Below the pieces are notes generated by a model, which saw nothing but the letters and a program-made list of their open reading frames with translations, did not search any database and had not been told where the DNA came from. Below are positions 18,969 through 28,608 of a stretch of DNA of 64,000 bases, one piece after another. Position 1 is the first letter of the stretch. Each line of letters opens with the position of its first letter. This DNA comes from Idiomarina fontislapidosi (GTDB lineage Bacteria > Pseudomonadota > Gammaproteobacteria > Enterobacterales > Alteromonadaceae), in assembly GCF_003226255.1 (NCBI RefSeq), contig NZ_QJST01000007.1, positions 1 to 64,000 on the forward strand, read 5' to 3'. A program made the translations under genes and the position numbers.

Positions 18969-20333
18969 ATGGCAAAGACAAAAACAGCGTACGTGTGTAC
19001 CGAATGTGGTGCCGATTTCCCACGATGGGTAGGGCAGTGCAGTGAATGTAAAGCCTGGAATACAGTATCGGAAGTGCGTTTAGGAACCAATAAAACCGCC
19101 ACCACGGCGACTCGCAGTGGCTTTGCCGGCGTCACACAAGCTAAAGTGACGACGCTAAACGAAGTCTCTCTCGACGAGGTGCCACGCTTCAGTTCAACGT
19201 TTAAAGAGTTTGATCGTGTGCTTGGTGGTGGCGTCGTACCCGGCTCAGCGATTTTAATTGGCGGCTCGCCGGGTGCTGGAAAAAGTACCTTATTGCTACA
19301 AACCTTATGTCGGTTGGCGGGTAATATGAAAGCGTTGTACGTGACGGGCGAAGAATCGCTACAGCAGGTTGCAATGCGCGCCAAGCGTTTGGGTTTGCCG
19401 ATGGATAAATTACGGATGCTTGCGGAAACCTCAGTAGAAACCATCTGCCAGCTTGCCGACCAAGAAAAGCCACAGCTGATGGTGATCGATTCGATACAAG
19501 TGATGCATTTAGATGACATTGCATCCGCACCTGGAAGCGTCTCGCAAGTGCGTGAATCGGCGGCTTACTTAACCCGTTACGCTAAGCAGAAAGGTGTTGC
19601 CATTATTATGGTGGGGCATGTGACCAAGGATGGTTCGTTGGCAGGCCCCAAGGTACTCGAACATTGTATCGATTGTTCGGTTATTTTAGACGGTTCTTCT
19701 GATAGTCGCTATCGCACGCTGCGCGGCACTAAAAACCGCTTTGGCGCGGTTAACGAACTCGGTGTGTTTGCGATGACAGGAAGCGGTTTAAAAGAGGTCT
19801 CTAACCCATCGGCGATTTTCTTGCAGCGTGGTGAGGAGCAAGGCAACGGCTCCGTGGTGACGGTGATTTGGGAGGGAACGCGGCCACTACTTGTTGAGAT
19901 TCAAGCGTTAGTGGACTACTCGGCACTGGCGAACCCGCGACGCGTCGCGGTTGGCTTGGAGGCGACACGATTGGCATTATTGTTGGCCGTGTTGCACCGT
20001 CATGGTGGTTTACAGGTTTCCGATCAGGATGTTTTTGTCAATGTGGTGGGGGGCGTTAAGGTCTCTGAAACATCAGCAGATTTGGCACTTATGCTTGCTA
20101 TTGTATCGAGCTTTAAAGGCGAGCCGCTGGCGCGTGAACTTATTATTTTAGGTGAAGTGGGGCTGGCAGGCGAGATTCGTCCCGTCCCCAACGGTTTAGA
20201 GCGACTTAATGAAGCGGCCAAACACGGTTTTAAGCGCGCTATCGTGCCGCACGGGAACGCGCCTAAACAAACGATTGAGGGCATGCAGGTGACGCCGGTT
20301 AAGAATTTACAGGAAGCGTTGGATGCGATTTAA
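18969..20333 (+). CDS. radA: RadA/Sms DNA repair ATPase
   Basis: The 454-aa protein has an N-terminal four-cysteine zinc finger (C10, C13, C24, C27), a RecA-like core with Walker A GGSPGAGKST (98-107), the RadA-specific KNRFG motif (about 257) and a C-terminal Lon-like domain (about 290-454). RadA drives branch migration of recombination intermediates. The sequence following GAGAGCAGTAAC gives the start. It is divergent from the PilZ gene with a 63-bp gap and overlaps the next gene, a periplasmic binding protein, by 11 bases. Confidence 0.97.
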   Translation: MAKTKTAYVCTECGADFPRWVGQCSECKAWNTVSEVRLGTNKTATTATRSGFAGVTQAKVTTLNEVSLDEVPRFSSTFKEFDRVLGGGVVPGSAILIGGSPGAGKSTLLLQTLCRLAGNMKALYVTGEESLQQVAMRAKRLGLPMDKLRMLAETSVETICQLADQEKPQLMVIDSIQVMHLDDIASAPGSVSQVRESAAYLTRYAKQKGVAIIMVGHVTKDGSLAGPKVLEHCIDCSVILDGSSDSRYRTLRGTKNRFGAVNELGVFAMTGSGLKEVSNPSAIFLQRGEEQGNGSVVTVIWEGTRPLLVEIQALVDYSALANPRRVAVGLEATRLALLLAVLHRHGGLQVSDQDVFVNVVGGVKVSETSADLALMLAIVSSFKGEPLARELIILGEVGLAGEIRPVPNGLERLNEAAKHGFKRAIVPHGNAPKQTIEGMQVTPVKNLQEALDAI

Positions 20334-21090
20334 GTGGCTGATTGCATGCCTGTTAGTCAGTGTCGTGTGTTCAGCGCAAAGTAAACCGCGCTGGGTCAGT
20401 TTAAACCAGTGCTTAGACTATCTGCTTGTTGACTGGGCGCCTGACCAGCTTGTCGGCGTCACGGGATTGGATGAGACCGTCATTTCGGCATCACGCAGTG
20501 CTCATTTCGGACGTTTAGAGCGGATCCTAAGGTTAAAGCCCGACCGCGTGTTTGCTACTGAGTACAACAATCCAAAACTGATTCAGTTGCTTAAGAAATA
20601 CACGCACGTCGAGGTGTTACCGCAGCCACAAAACCTAGAACAGTACCGAGAATGGATACAGCAGCTCAGCCAGTACACGGCGCTTGCATCGCATGCAAGG
20701 GCACATCAGTTGCGTTTGGAAGCAAGCCTGCGAGCGGCACAGCACGTCACGCAAGATGTCGTTATCTTGATGCCGAACCAGTTTAGTTGGGGGCGATCGA
20801 GTTGGGCAGACGAGTTAATTCGTGCGATGCATTGGAATAACTTAGCCGCCCCTCTTGGTAACAATCTTGTATCGTTAACGCTAGAAGAGGTGATTTATCT
20901 AGACCCCGATCGCTTTATCCTAGAAGGGTTTAGTCAGGCCAATTATGCATTGGCGAATCAGTGGCTTTACCATCCGTTACTTCAGCAACGGTTGTCCGAA
21001 GTACCTACTCAGCAAATTCCCGCCCGACTGGCGTCGTGTCCCGTGGTGTTTGCCAACCAATATTTACAAGCGATTCAGGGAACAGAATGA
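20323..21090 (+). CDS. BtuF-like periplasmic substrate-binding protein
   Basis: The 255-aa protein has a cleavable signal peptide (about 1-20, ending CSAQS) and the two-lobed class III binding-protein pattern joined by one long helix. RWVSLNQCLDYLLVDW near the start and LRLKPDRVFATEYN in lobe one are typical of the cobalamin, heme and Fe-siderophore group. With the following permease and ATPase it forms a full importer (ATGA and 8-bp overlaps). The substrate is not determined; cobalamin is the leading guess from similarity to BtuF, with ferric siderophore or heme as alternatives. Its start lies inside radA, so it is expressed from the radA transcript or from a promoter within radA. Confidence 0.7.
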   Translation: MRFKWLIACLLVSVVCSAQSKPRWVSLNQCLDYLLVDWAPDQLVGVTGLDETVISASRSAHFGRLERILRLKPDRVFATEYNNPKLIQLLKKYTHVEVLPQPQNLEQYREWIQQLSQYTALASHARAHQLRLEASLRAAQHVTQDVVILMPNQFSWGRSSWADELIRAMHWNNLAAPLGNNLVSLTLEEVIYLDPDRFILEGFSQANYALANQWLYHPLLQQRLSEVPTQQIPARLASCPVVFANQYLQAIQGTE

Positions 21091-22058
21091 AATTGAGTTC
21101 GCGGCAGTGTATTTTTAGTTTGGTGATTCTTTTCGTTGGGCTCAGCGCGCTGCAGCTTACTGTTGCAGAGACACCGCTTAATTGGTGGTCTCCTAATGCG
21201 CTTGAGCAAAACATTATTTGGGATATCCGCATTCCGCGTACTGTATTAACTTGGGTGATTGCGATTGCTTTAGGGTTCGCTGGCGCAGTGATGCAATTGT
21301 TGCTTCGTAATCCTTTAGCAGAGCCGGGTATCACGGGCGTATCGGGGTGTGCCGCTTTAGTAACTATTGCATGTCTCTATTTTGGCTGGCTCCCAGCGTA
21401 TTCGTTTGGGCTTCCAGCACTCGCGTTAGTCGGTGGATTAACTGGGGTGGGTTTATTGATGCTATTGGCCGGCGAGCGTGCTTCGCCCACACGCGTCATC
21501 TTAGCGGGGGTTGCGATTGCAACCATGAGCAGTGCCGGAATGGGTCTGTTGCTCTATTTAGCGCCTAATCCGTTTGCTTTTCAGGAGTGGGCGTTTTGGC
21601 ATATGGGAAGTTTAGCCAACAAAAGCTGGCACTCGGTGCTATTAGCGCTACCCGGTGTTGCGCTGGCGGTTCCGCTGATTTGGTTTGGACGGCGGTTTTT
21701 GTACGCATTGACGTTATCGGAAGAAACCGTTGAAACAATGGGATTCAATGTCGCGCGTTATCGCAATTTGATGCTGCTGGCAGTGGCGCTACTGACAACG
21801 GCTTCAGTGGTAGCGGCAGGCGTTATTGGTTTTGTAGGTTTATTAGCGCCCCATGCGGTTAGGTTACTCGGATTCAATCATCCCAAGTATGTGTTATGGC
21901 TGTCGCCGTTAACATCCGTTTTATTGCTAGTGAGTTTTGACACTTTGGCGCAACTGGTAAGCACGGCGCGCGAATTACCCGTGGGGGTATTGGCTGCACT
22001 GGTGGGGGCACCGTTACTGATCGTTTTATTAATGCGGGAGCGCGGCAGACATGCTTGA
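21087..22058 (+). CDS. FecCD/BtuC-family ABC permease
   Basis: The 323-aa permease has about ten hydrophobic segments and FecCD/BtuC family markers: RIPRTVLTWVIAIALGFAGA, LLRNPLAEPGITGVSGCAAL, and AAGVIGFVGLLAPHAVRLLG near the end, the coupling region to the ATPase. The start ATG at 21087 overlaps the stop of the binding-protein gene (ATGA); the in-frame extension upstream lies in that gene. It overlaps the ATPase gene by 8 bases. It imports cobalamin or an iron complex; the sequence does not decide. Confidence 0.85.
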   Translation: MKLSSRQCIFSLVILFVGLSALQLTVAETPLNWWSPNALEQNIIWDIRIPRTVLTWVIAIALGFAGAVMQLLLRNPLAEPGITGVSGCAALVTIACLYFGWLPAYSFGLPALALVGGLTGVGLLMLLAGERASPTRVILAGVAIATMSSAGMGLLLYLAPNPFAFQEWAFWHMGSLANKSWHSVLLALPGVALAVPLIWFGRRFLYALTLSEETVETMGFNVARYRNLMLLAVALLTTASVVAAGVIGFVGLLAPHAVRLLGFNHPKYVLWLSPLTSVLLLVSFDTLAQLVSTARELPVGVLAALVGAPLLIVLLMRERGRHA

Positions 22059-22797
22059 GATCCATAACTTGTCGCTAGTGGGTATTACGCGTCCACGCTT
22101 ACAAGGTATCGAGTTGACGTTATCCCAACATCAGTTGGTGGGTGTTATTGGCGCTAATGGCGCCGGAAAAAGTTCGCTACTGCGCTGCATCGCAGCGGTT
22201 GAACCGCGTCTCGAGGGAGAAATTCGGTTTAATAGCCGCGATTGGCTCAGTTTATCTCACCGTCGGCGACAGCAAAGCTTGGGTTACCTGCCGCAGACTG
22301 AGACGCCAGAATGGGATATTCGCATTGATGAGCTCGTTAACCTTACCGCTCAGCATTCACGCGAGCAATTAGATGCGCATCTGCGTAATTATGAACTGTT
22401 GGCGTTGCGCGACCGTCGTGTTTCGCAAGTCTCGGGCGGTGAACGACAACGCGCATTATTGGCACGAGCGACAATCACCCAACCTGAGCTACTTATTTGC
22501 GACGAACCAGTGAGTGGATTGGATGTAGCTCATCAACTGACAATGATGCAGCAGCTTAAAACTCACGCTCAAGGTCGAGGGCTGGTGCTTGTTGCTATTC
22601 ATGATCTTGCGCTTGCAGCACGGTTTTGCGACCAGTTATTACTCATGCATGATGGACAATTGGTCGCATTAGGTGAGCCATTTGAGGTGTTAACTGAGGC
22701 CAATTTGGCGCATTGTTTTGGTGTTCGTGCGGAGTGGGTTTGTAAAACCAACGGCGTTGGTTGGATACCGACGCCGTTGGTAACAGAGACCGATTAA
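22051..22797 (+). CDS. ABC transporter ATPase, BtuD/FecE type
   Basis: The 248-aa ATPase shows Walker A GANGAGKSS (34-42), a Q-loop in LGYLPQTE, signature VSGGERQR (about 130), Walker B LLICDEP and the H-loop in VAIHDLALA. Its short length is typical of BtuD. It is the third gene of the importer. An 11-bp perfect inverted repeat (ACCAACGGCGT at 22747-22757, its complement at 22771-22781) lies inside the last codons. The stop TAA shares TTAA (22794-22797) with the convergent ettA stop. Confidence 0.87.
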   Translation: MLEIHNLSLVGITRPRLQGIELTLSQHQLVGVIGANGAGKSSLLRCIAAVEPRLEGEIRFNSRDWLSLSHRRRQQSLGYLPQTETPEWDIRIDELVNLTAQHSREQLDAHLRNYELLALRDRRVSQVSGGERQRALLARATITQPELLICDEPVSGLDVAHQLTMMQQLKTHAQGRGLVLVAIHDLALAARFCDQLLLMHDGQLVALGEPFEVLTEANLAHCFGVRAEWVCKTNGVGWIPTPLVTETD

Positions 22798-24458
22798 CCG
22801 ATAGGTTTATACTTAATACGGTGAGGCTCCATTGCCTGCTCACCGAACTTCTCTTTCATGTAAGCTTCATAATCGCTGTAGTTACCTTCGTAGAAGACGA
22901 CTTCAGCTTCATCACGGTAATCGAGAATATGTGTTGCGATACGGTCTAAGAACCAGCGGTCGTGCGAGATAACTAACGCAGAACCCGGGAATTCTAGGAT
23001 CGCCTCTTCGAGTGCACGTAATGTTTCGACGTCGAGGTCGTTGGTCGGTTCGTCCAATAAAAGTACGTTGCCGCCAGCTTTAAGCAGCTTAGCTAGGTGA
23101 ACACGATTGCGCTCACCACCCGATAACTCGCCAATCCGTTTTTGCTGATCGGTACCTCTGAAATTAAACCGTCCAACGTAAGCACGACCTTGTACTTCGA
23201 AGCCACCAATACGCAGGATGTCGTTGCCGTCGGTGATCTCTTGGAACACCGTTTTACTGTCATCCATACTGTCACGGAACTGATCGACGCTGGCTAACTG
23301 AACCGTTTCGCCGACTTCGATTGAACCGCTGTCGGGCTGTTCTTGACCACTGATCATACGGAATAAGGTTGATTTACCCGCACCGTTCGGACCGATGATA
23401 CCGACAATTGCACCTTTAGGTACGCTAAAGCTCAAATTATCAATCAATTGGCGACTTTCATAAGCTTTACTAATACCGTTAACGTCAATGACCTTATCAC
23501 CCAAGCGTGGACCTGGTGGAATAAATAGTTCATTGGTTTCGTTACGTTTTTGGTAATCACTGCTTTGCAGCTCTTCAAAGCGTGCCATACGCGCTTTGCT
23601 CTTAGCTTGGCGACCTTTCGGATTGGTGCGGACCCATTCAAGCTCTTGCTTGATTGTGCGTTGACGCGCTTTTTCTTGACGCTCTTCTTGCGCAAGACGC
23701 TTGTCTTTTTGCTCCAACCACGATGAGTAGTTGCCTTCCCAAGGAATGCCGTAACCACGGTCAAGCTCTAGGATCCAGCCCGCCACGTTATCTAAGAAGT
23801 AACGGTCGTGGGTAATAGCAACGACGGTTCCTGTGTAATCGTGCAAGAAACGCTCTAGCCACGCGACTGATTCAGCATCTAAGTGGTTAGTCGGCTCATC
23901 GAGCAACAACATGTCAGGTTTTGAAAGCAATAAGCGGCAGATCGCTACACGGCGGCGTTCACCCCCAGAGAGATTACCGATTTTTGCATCCCAGTGTGGC
24001 AAACGCAGGGCATCTGCAGCACGGTCGAGGATATTCTCGATATTGTGACCATCTTTGGCTTGGATTAATGCCTCGAGCTGTGCCTGTTCTTTTGCCAGCG
24101 CATCAAAGTCAGCATTTTCATCGGCGTAGGCCGCGTAAACTTCATCTAGGCGTGCAAACGCATCTTTAACATCGGCGACCGCTTCTTCTACCGTTTCCTT
24201 GACGGTTTTCTCTTCGTCAAGCTGTGGTTCCTGTGGTAAGTAACCGATGTTAATGCCGGCGAGAGGACGTGCCTCGCCTTCAAATTCAGTATCCACGCCC
24301 GCCATAATGCGAAGCAAGGTTGATTTACCCGCACCGTTAAGGCCGAGCACACCAATTTTGGCACCTGGAAAAAATGATAACGAAATATCTTTTAAGATAG
24401 TTTTTTTGGGTGGAACAACTTTGCTCACCCGCGACATTGAATAGATATATTGCGCCAT
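22794..24458 (-). CDS. ettA: EttA, energy-dependent translational throttle ABC-F ATPase
   Basis: The 554-aa soluble protein has two ABC domains joined by a charged linker. The first P-loop is GLNGAGKST (39-47) and the second GPNGAGKST; both signature LSGGE motifs are present. It aligns from MAQYIYSMSRVSKVVPPKK to PHRIKYKPIG with E. coli EttA (555 aa). EttA binds the ribosomal E site and gates translation according to the ATP/ADP ratio. The start at 24458 fits the family; an ATG four codons upstream has its Shine-Dalgarno too close. It occupies the place after radA seen in E. coli (radA-nadR-ettA), with nadR replaced by the importer. Confidence 0.96.
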   Translation of the reverse strand: MAQYIYSMSRVSKVVPPKKTILKDISLSFFPGAKIGVLGLNGAGKSTLLRIMAGVDTEFEGEARPLAGINIGYLPQEPQLDEEKTVKETVEEAVADVKDAFARLDEVYAAYADENADFDALAKEQAQLEALIQAKDGHNIENILDRAADALRLPHWDAKIGNLSGGERRRVAICRLLLSKPDMLLLDEPTNHLDAESVAWLERFLHDYTGTVVAITHDRYFLDNVAGWILELDRGYGIPWEGNYSSWLEQKDKRLAQEERQEKARQRTIKQELEWVRTNPKGRQAKSKARMARFEELQSSDYQKRNETNELFIPPGPRLGDKVIDVNGISKAYESRQLIDNLSFSVPKGAIVGIIGPNGAGKSTLFRMISGQEQPDSGSIEVGETVQLASVDQFRDSMDDSKTVFQEITDGNDILRIGGFEVQGRAYVGRFNFRGTDQQKRIGELSGGERNRVHLAKLLKAGGNVLLLDEPTNDLDVETLRALEEAILEFPGSALVISHDRWFLDRIATHILDYRDEAEVVFYEGNYSDYEAYMKEKFGEQAMEPHRIKYKPIG

Positions 24459-24631
24459 AGCGACGAACATTCCTACTGTTGGATTGAAAATGAGGTCTAG
24501 TTTACTGGTAAATACAGCAAATGCCCAAATTTGTTGCCGAATTTTTTCTGAAGGCATGTGATGGTTTGCTAGGCAGTTTGGGGTATTTTGCGGTAAACTG
24601 CACGTCATAATTTAGCTAATGAAACTGATGG

Positions 24632-25897
24632 ATGTCCGAGATGCAGAAAAAAGATCAGACAATTGCCGCGTTCGACGCGGAGTTATGGCAAGCAATGAGT
24701 CAGGAAGTTGAGCGTCAAGAACAACACATTGAGCTGATTGCTTCAGAAAACTACACCAGCCCACGTGTGCTTGAAGCACAAGGTTCGCAGTTGACCAATA
24801 AGTACGCAGAAGGCTATCCGCACAAGCGTTACTATGGTGGGTGTGAATACGTGGACGTGGTTGAGGATCTCGCCATTGAACGCGCTAAAGAATTGTTTGG
24901 TGCTAAGTATGCAAACGTACAGCCGCACTCTGGTTCGCAAGCGAACACTGCGGCATTTATGGCATTGATGGAAGCGGGCGATACGTTCTTAGGTATGAGC
25001 CTGGCACACGGTGGCCATTTAACGCATGGTGCGGGCGTCAACTTCTCGGGTAAACTATATAACGCTGTTCAATATGGTATTTCCGAAGAGACTGGCGAAA
25101 TTGACTACAACCAAGTCGAGGCGTTAGCTAGAGAACACAATCCTAAGGTGATCGTCGCAGGCTTTTCTGCCTACTCGGGTATTGTTGACTGGCAGCGCTT
25201 TAGACAAATCGCTGATGAAGTAGGTGCGTATTTGTTGGTCGATATGGCGCATGTTGCAGGTTTGGTTGCTGCGGGTGTTTACCCAAGCCCGATTCCTTAT
25301 GCAGATGTTGTCACCACGACAACTCATAAAACGCTAGCAGGTCCTCGTAGTGGCTTGATTCTCTCGGGTAAAGATGACGAAAAACTGCACAAAAAATTGA
25401 ACAGTGCTGTATTCCCAGGTAACCAAGGCGGTCCTCTAATGCATGTTATCGCGGCTAAAGCGGTTGCATTTAAAGAAGCGCTTGAGCCTGAGTTTAAAAC
25501 CTATCAAGAGCAAGTCCTTAAGAACGCTAATGCAATGGTTAAAACCCTGCAAGCGCGTGGCTACAAAATCGTATCCAACGGTACGCAAAACCACCTGTTC
25601 TTAGTTGACCTCATCGACAAAGATATCACGGGTAAAGATGCTGATGCTGCTTTAGGCCGTGCTTATATCACGGTAAACAAAAATGCAGTACCGAACGATC
25701 CGCGTTCGCCTTTCGTTACATCAGGTCTGCGTTTAGGGACACCAGCGATTACACGTCGCGGTTTCAAAGAGTCGGAAGCTGAGCAAGTAGCTCATTGGAT
25801 CTGTGATGTATTGGATGACATCAACAACGAGCAAACAATTGAACGTGTTCGTAACGATGTTAAAACTTTATGCGCAGAGTTCCCTGTTTATAAATAA
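24632..25897 (+). CDS. glyA: Serine hydroxymethyltransferase
   Basis: The 421-aa fold-type I PLP enzyme transfers the serine hydroxymethyl group to tetrahydrofolate, producing glycine and 5,10-methylene-THF. The PLP lysine is K233 in [25 protein letters not shown] and [13 protein letters not shown] near the start are diagnostic. The length matches E. coli GlyA (417). ATGs at 24632 and 24641 are both possible; the first is used. nrdR follows 20 bases after the stop. The 173-bp gap to ettA must hold both promoters, but no clear PurR or MetR site is seen. Confidence 0.97.
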   Translation: MSEMQKKDQTIAAFDAELWQAMSQEVERQEQHIELIASENYTSPRVLEAQGSQLTNKYAEGYPHKRYYGGCEYVDVVEDLAIERAKELFGAKYANVQPHSGSQANTAAFMALMEAGDTFLGMSLAHGGHLTHGAGVNFSGKLYNAVQYGISEETGEIDYNQVEALAREHNPKVIVAGFSAYSGIVDWQRFRQIADEVGAYLLVDMAHVAGLVAAGVYPSPIPYADVVTTTTHKTLAGPRSGLILSGKDDEKLHKKLNSAVFPGNQGGPLMHVIAAKAVAFKEALEPEFKTYQEQVLKNANAMVKTLQARGYKIVSNGTQNHLFLVDLIDKDITGKDADAALGRAYITVNKNAVPNDPRSPFVTSGLRLGTPAITRRGFKESEAEQVAHWICDVLDDINNEQTIERVRNDVKTLCAEFPVYK

Positions 25898-25917
25898 CCT
25901 TTAAAAAGGAGCGCGCC

Positions 25918-26367
25918 ATGCACTGTCCATTCTGCGGAACACAAGATACCAAGGTCATTGATTCGCGGTTAGTAGGAGATGGTGCTTCGGTGCGCAGACG
26001 TCGCGAATGTAGCCACTGCCGCGAGCGTTTCACTACTTTTGAGACCGCTGAATTGGTGATGCCTCGCGTGATCAAATCAGATGGCGGGCGGGAGCCGTTT
26101 AACGAAGATAAATTGCGTAACGGATTATTACGCGCACTGGAAAAGCGACCCGTAAGCCTCGAGAAAATGGAGCAAGCGGTCAACAAGATTAAATCCAGTA
26201 TTCGAGCTACGGGTGAGCGCGAAATCACGTCCAATTTTATTGGTAACTTGGTGATGGACAACTTAAAACAGATCGACAAGGTCGCCTATGTGCGGTTTGC
26301 GTCGGTTTATCGCTCGTTCGAAGATATCAAAGAGTTCGGTGAGGAGATCGCACGACTCAATGATTAG
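25918..26367 (+). CDS. nrdR: NrdR, transcriptional repressor of ribonucleotide reductase genes
   Basis: The 149-aa protein has an N-terminal zinc ribbon (C3, C6, C31, C34, with VRRRREC) and an ATP-cone domain (about 49-139). NrdR senses ATP/dATP and represses nrd operons. AAGGAG stands 7 bases before the ATG. The ribD start lies within its last codons (8-bp overlap), the usual nrdR-ribD arrangement. Confidence 0.97.
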   Translation: MHCPFCGTQDTKVIDSRLVGDGASVRRRRECSHCRERFTTFETAELVMPRVIKSDGGREPFNEDKLRNGLLRALEKRPVSLEKMEQAVNKIKSSIRATGEREITSNFIGNLVMDNLKQIDKVAYVRFASVYRSFEDIKEFGEEIARLND

Positions 26368-27481
26368 TTTGGCACAAGACAAGCGCGATCATCGTTATAT
26401 GCATCGCGCACTAGAACTGGCAAGAAAAGGGCGTTTCACAACAGGCCCGAATCCCGCTGTCGGTTGCGTAGTCGTCAAAGACGAACATATTGTCGGCGAG
26501 GGTTGGCACCAAAAGGCTGGCGAGCCACATGCTGAAGTGTTCGCTCTGCAGCAAGCAGGCGCGCTAGCAGAACAAGCGACCGCATATGTCACCCTTGAAC
26601 CTTGCAGCCATCATGGCCGAACTCCCCCATGTGTTGATGCGCTCATCGAAGCCAAGGTTGCCCGGGTGGTCATCGCAATGCAGGATCCAAACCCCGTGGT
26701 ATCAGGGCGAGGAATTCATAAGTTGCATGATGCCGATATTGAAGTGCGCGTGGGTTTATTCGAAGCAGCCGCGCGTGCGCTCAACCCTGGCTTTATTCAC
26801 CGCATGCAAACCCAAATGCCCTTTGTCCGGGTGAAGCTAGCGAGTTCACTGGATGGTCGCACGGCACTGAATAACGGCGTAAGCCAATGGATTACAGGTG
26901 AGTCGGCACGCGCTGACGTGCAGGTTTGGCGAGCACAAGCGGATGCTATATTGACCGGTGCCGATACCGTGTTAACCGATAATCCACGCCTCAACGTGCG
27001 CCCCGAACAATGGCCTGAAGGTGTAGAACTGCCATTGTTTTTTAAGCAACCGGTCAGGGTCATCATTGATGGCAAGAATCGTGTTCATGATGACTTGCGG
27101 TTATTTGAAGTGGATGCCCCTGTATTTGTTATTCGGACCCATGAGGGCACACCGTCGCGTCATAATCACTGTCACGAGATTATTGCAAAAGCCGATAATC
27201 ATGGTCGAGTGGATCTGCGTGATGCGTTAAAAAAACTTGCATTGCGTGAAATCAATTCGGTGTGGACTGAATGTGGCGGTCAGTTAGCGGGGGCGCTTTT
27301 TGATGCTCAGCTAGTCAATGAATTGGTCTATTATCAAGCGAACAAAGTATTAGGCAGTGACGCGCGCAGCATGATCGCGTTGCGTGAACTGACTCAACTA
27401 GAGGATGCGCTCTCATTTAACGTGCTGGAGCGCCGAATGGTCGGCGAGGATATTCGCGTGATCGCTCAGCCAATGAAGTAG
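26360..27481 (+). CDS. ribD: Bifunctional riboflavin deaminase/reductase
   Basis: The 373-aa fused enzyme catalyses the deamination and side-chain reduction of the pyrimidine intermediate of riboflavin synthesis. The N-terminal deaminase holds the zinc site HAE (H57, E59) and [11 protein letters not shown] (C82, C91). The C-terminal reductase begins near [14 protein letters not shown] (about 152) and contains [12 protein letters not shown]. The ATG at 26360 overlaps the end of nrdR by 8 bases; longer in-frame starts lie inside nrdR. ribBX follows 8 bases later. The usual ribE (riboflavin synthase) between ribD and ribB/A is missing here. Confidence 0.96.
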   Translation: MISLAQDKRDHRYMHRALELARKGRFTTGPNPAVGCVVVKDEHIVGEGWHQKAGEPHAEVFALQQAGALAEQATAYVTLEPCSHHGRTPPCVDALIEAKVARVVIAMQDPNPVVSGRGIHKLHDADIEVRVGLFEAAARALNPGFIHRMQTQMPFVRVKLASSLDGRTALNNGVSQWITGESARADVQVWRAQADAILTGADTVLTDNPRLNVRPEQWPEGVELPLFFKQPVRVIIDGKNRVHDDLRLFEVDAPVFVIRTHEGTPSRHNHCHEIIAKADNHGRVDLRDALKKLALREINSVWTECGGQLAGALFDAQLVNELVYYQANKVLGSDARSMIALRELTQLEDALSFNVLERRMVGEDIRVIAQPMK

Positions 27482-27489
27482 GAACTATT

Positions 27490-28608
27490 ATGTCATTGCA
27501 TTCGACAGAAGAAATTATTGAAGACATTAAGCAGGGTAAAATGGTCATCCTAATGGATGACGAAGATCGTGAAAATGAGGGCGATCTGATTCTCGCCGCT
27601 GACTGTGTTACACCGGAAGCGATTAATTTCATGGCACGCTATGGGCGCGGATTGATTTGTCTGACACTCAGTGAAGAGCGTTGTAAACAGTTGAATTTAC
27701 CGCTGATGGTTGACCGAAATAATGCGCCTTACTCGACTGCGTTTACGGTTTCGATTGAGGCGGCAGAAGGTGTCACCACGGGTATTTCAGCCGCTGACCG
27801 TGCACAAACCGTGAAAGCGGCAGTGGCGCGGGATGCCAAACCGGAAGACTTAGTGATGCCAGGGCACATCTTTCCGTTGAAAGCCAAGCAAGGTGGCGTA
27901 CTCAATCGAGCTGGACATACTGAGGCGGGCTGTGACCTCGCGCGTCTAGCAGGCTTTGAGCCTGCAGCAGTGATTGTTGAGGTGCTTAACGAGGATGGCA
28001 CCATGGCACGCCGAGCAGACTTAGAAAAGTTTGCCGAAGCACACGACATCAAAGTAGGCACTATCGCTGATCTGATTGAGTATCGCTCTGTGCGTGAGAA
28101 AACGATTCGTCGGGTGGCTCAATGCCAGCTTCCTACCAGTTTTGGTGAGTTCACGATGATTACTTATCAAGACTCTATTGATCAGCAAGTTCATCATGCG
28201 TTAGTACATGGTGACATCAATGCGGATAAAGTCACGAATGTACGTGTGCACTTGCAAGATAGTCTGCATGATACTTTATCGACTGAGCGCGCCGCGAAGC
28301 GCAGCTGGCCGATTGCAAAAGCGATGCAATACATTGCAGAGCATGATGGTGTTTTAGTGCTGATTGGTCGTCAACAAACGCCGGATGACATTATCGCGCA
28401 GGTTAAAGAGTTTGAAGCGCAGGATCAGGGTCAGCACAAGCCAACTGCGTCAGCCTCTAATGCATCACGAAATGTGGGCGTTGGTTCACAAATTCTTGCG
28501 GATTTAGGTATTCACCAAATGCACTTACTGAGTTCACCTAAACGCTATTCAGCGCTGTCTGGGTTCGGGCTCGAAGTGATTGACTTTATCGAAGATAAAG
28601 CTGATTAA
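27490..28608 (+). CDS. ribBX: RibB fused to a degenerate RibA-like domain (RibBX type)
   Basis: The 372-aa protein has an intact N-terminal DHBP synthase (RibB) domain, about 1-205, with [10 protein letters not shown] (23-32) and [21 protein letters not shown], which makes 3,4-dihydroxy-2-butanone 4-phosphate from ribulose 5-phosphate. The C-terminal part (about 206-372) follows the GTP cyclohydrolase II fold but lacks its zinc ligands: where RibA has HSECLTGD...RCDCG, this protein reads [20 protein letters not shown] with no cysteine. Such RibBX hybrids are known in proteobacteria and do not act as GTP cyclohydrolase, so a separate ribA is expected elsewhere. It overlaps convergent panE by 23 bases. 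Confidence 0.9.
   Translation: MSLHSTEEIIEDIKQGKMVILMDDEDRENEGDLILAADCVTPEAINFMARYGRGLICLTLSEERCKQLNLPLMVDRNNAPYSTAFTVSIEAAEGVTTGISAADRAQTVKAAVARDAKPEDLVMPGHIFPLKAKQGGVLNRAGHTEAGCDLARLAGFEPAAVIVEVLNEDGTMARRADLEKFAEAHDIKVGTIADLIEYRSVREKTIRRVAQCQLPTSFGEFTMITYQDSIDQQVHHALVHGDINADKVTNVRVHLQDSLHDTLSTERAAKRSWPIAKAMQYIAEHDGVLVLIGRQQTPDDIIAQVKEFEAQDQGQHKPTASASNASRNVGVGSQILADLGIHQMHLLSSPKRYSALSGFGLEVIDFIEDKAD

Noticed and set aside
20961-21086. Extended start of the permease gene
   Set aside because: The added residues lie within the binding-protein gene in another frame; the ATGA overlap at 21087 is standard.
24470-24608. Longer EttA start, up to 50 residues upstream
   Set aside because: E. coli EttA starts at MAQ; the extra sequence has no similarity and would cover the promoter region.
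28100-28608. Functional GTP cyclohydrolase II domain in the RibB fusion
   Set aside because: All three zinc-binding cysteines and the surrounding motif are absent; called RibBX.
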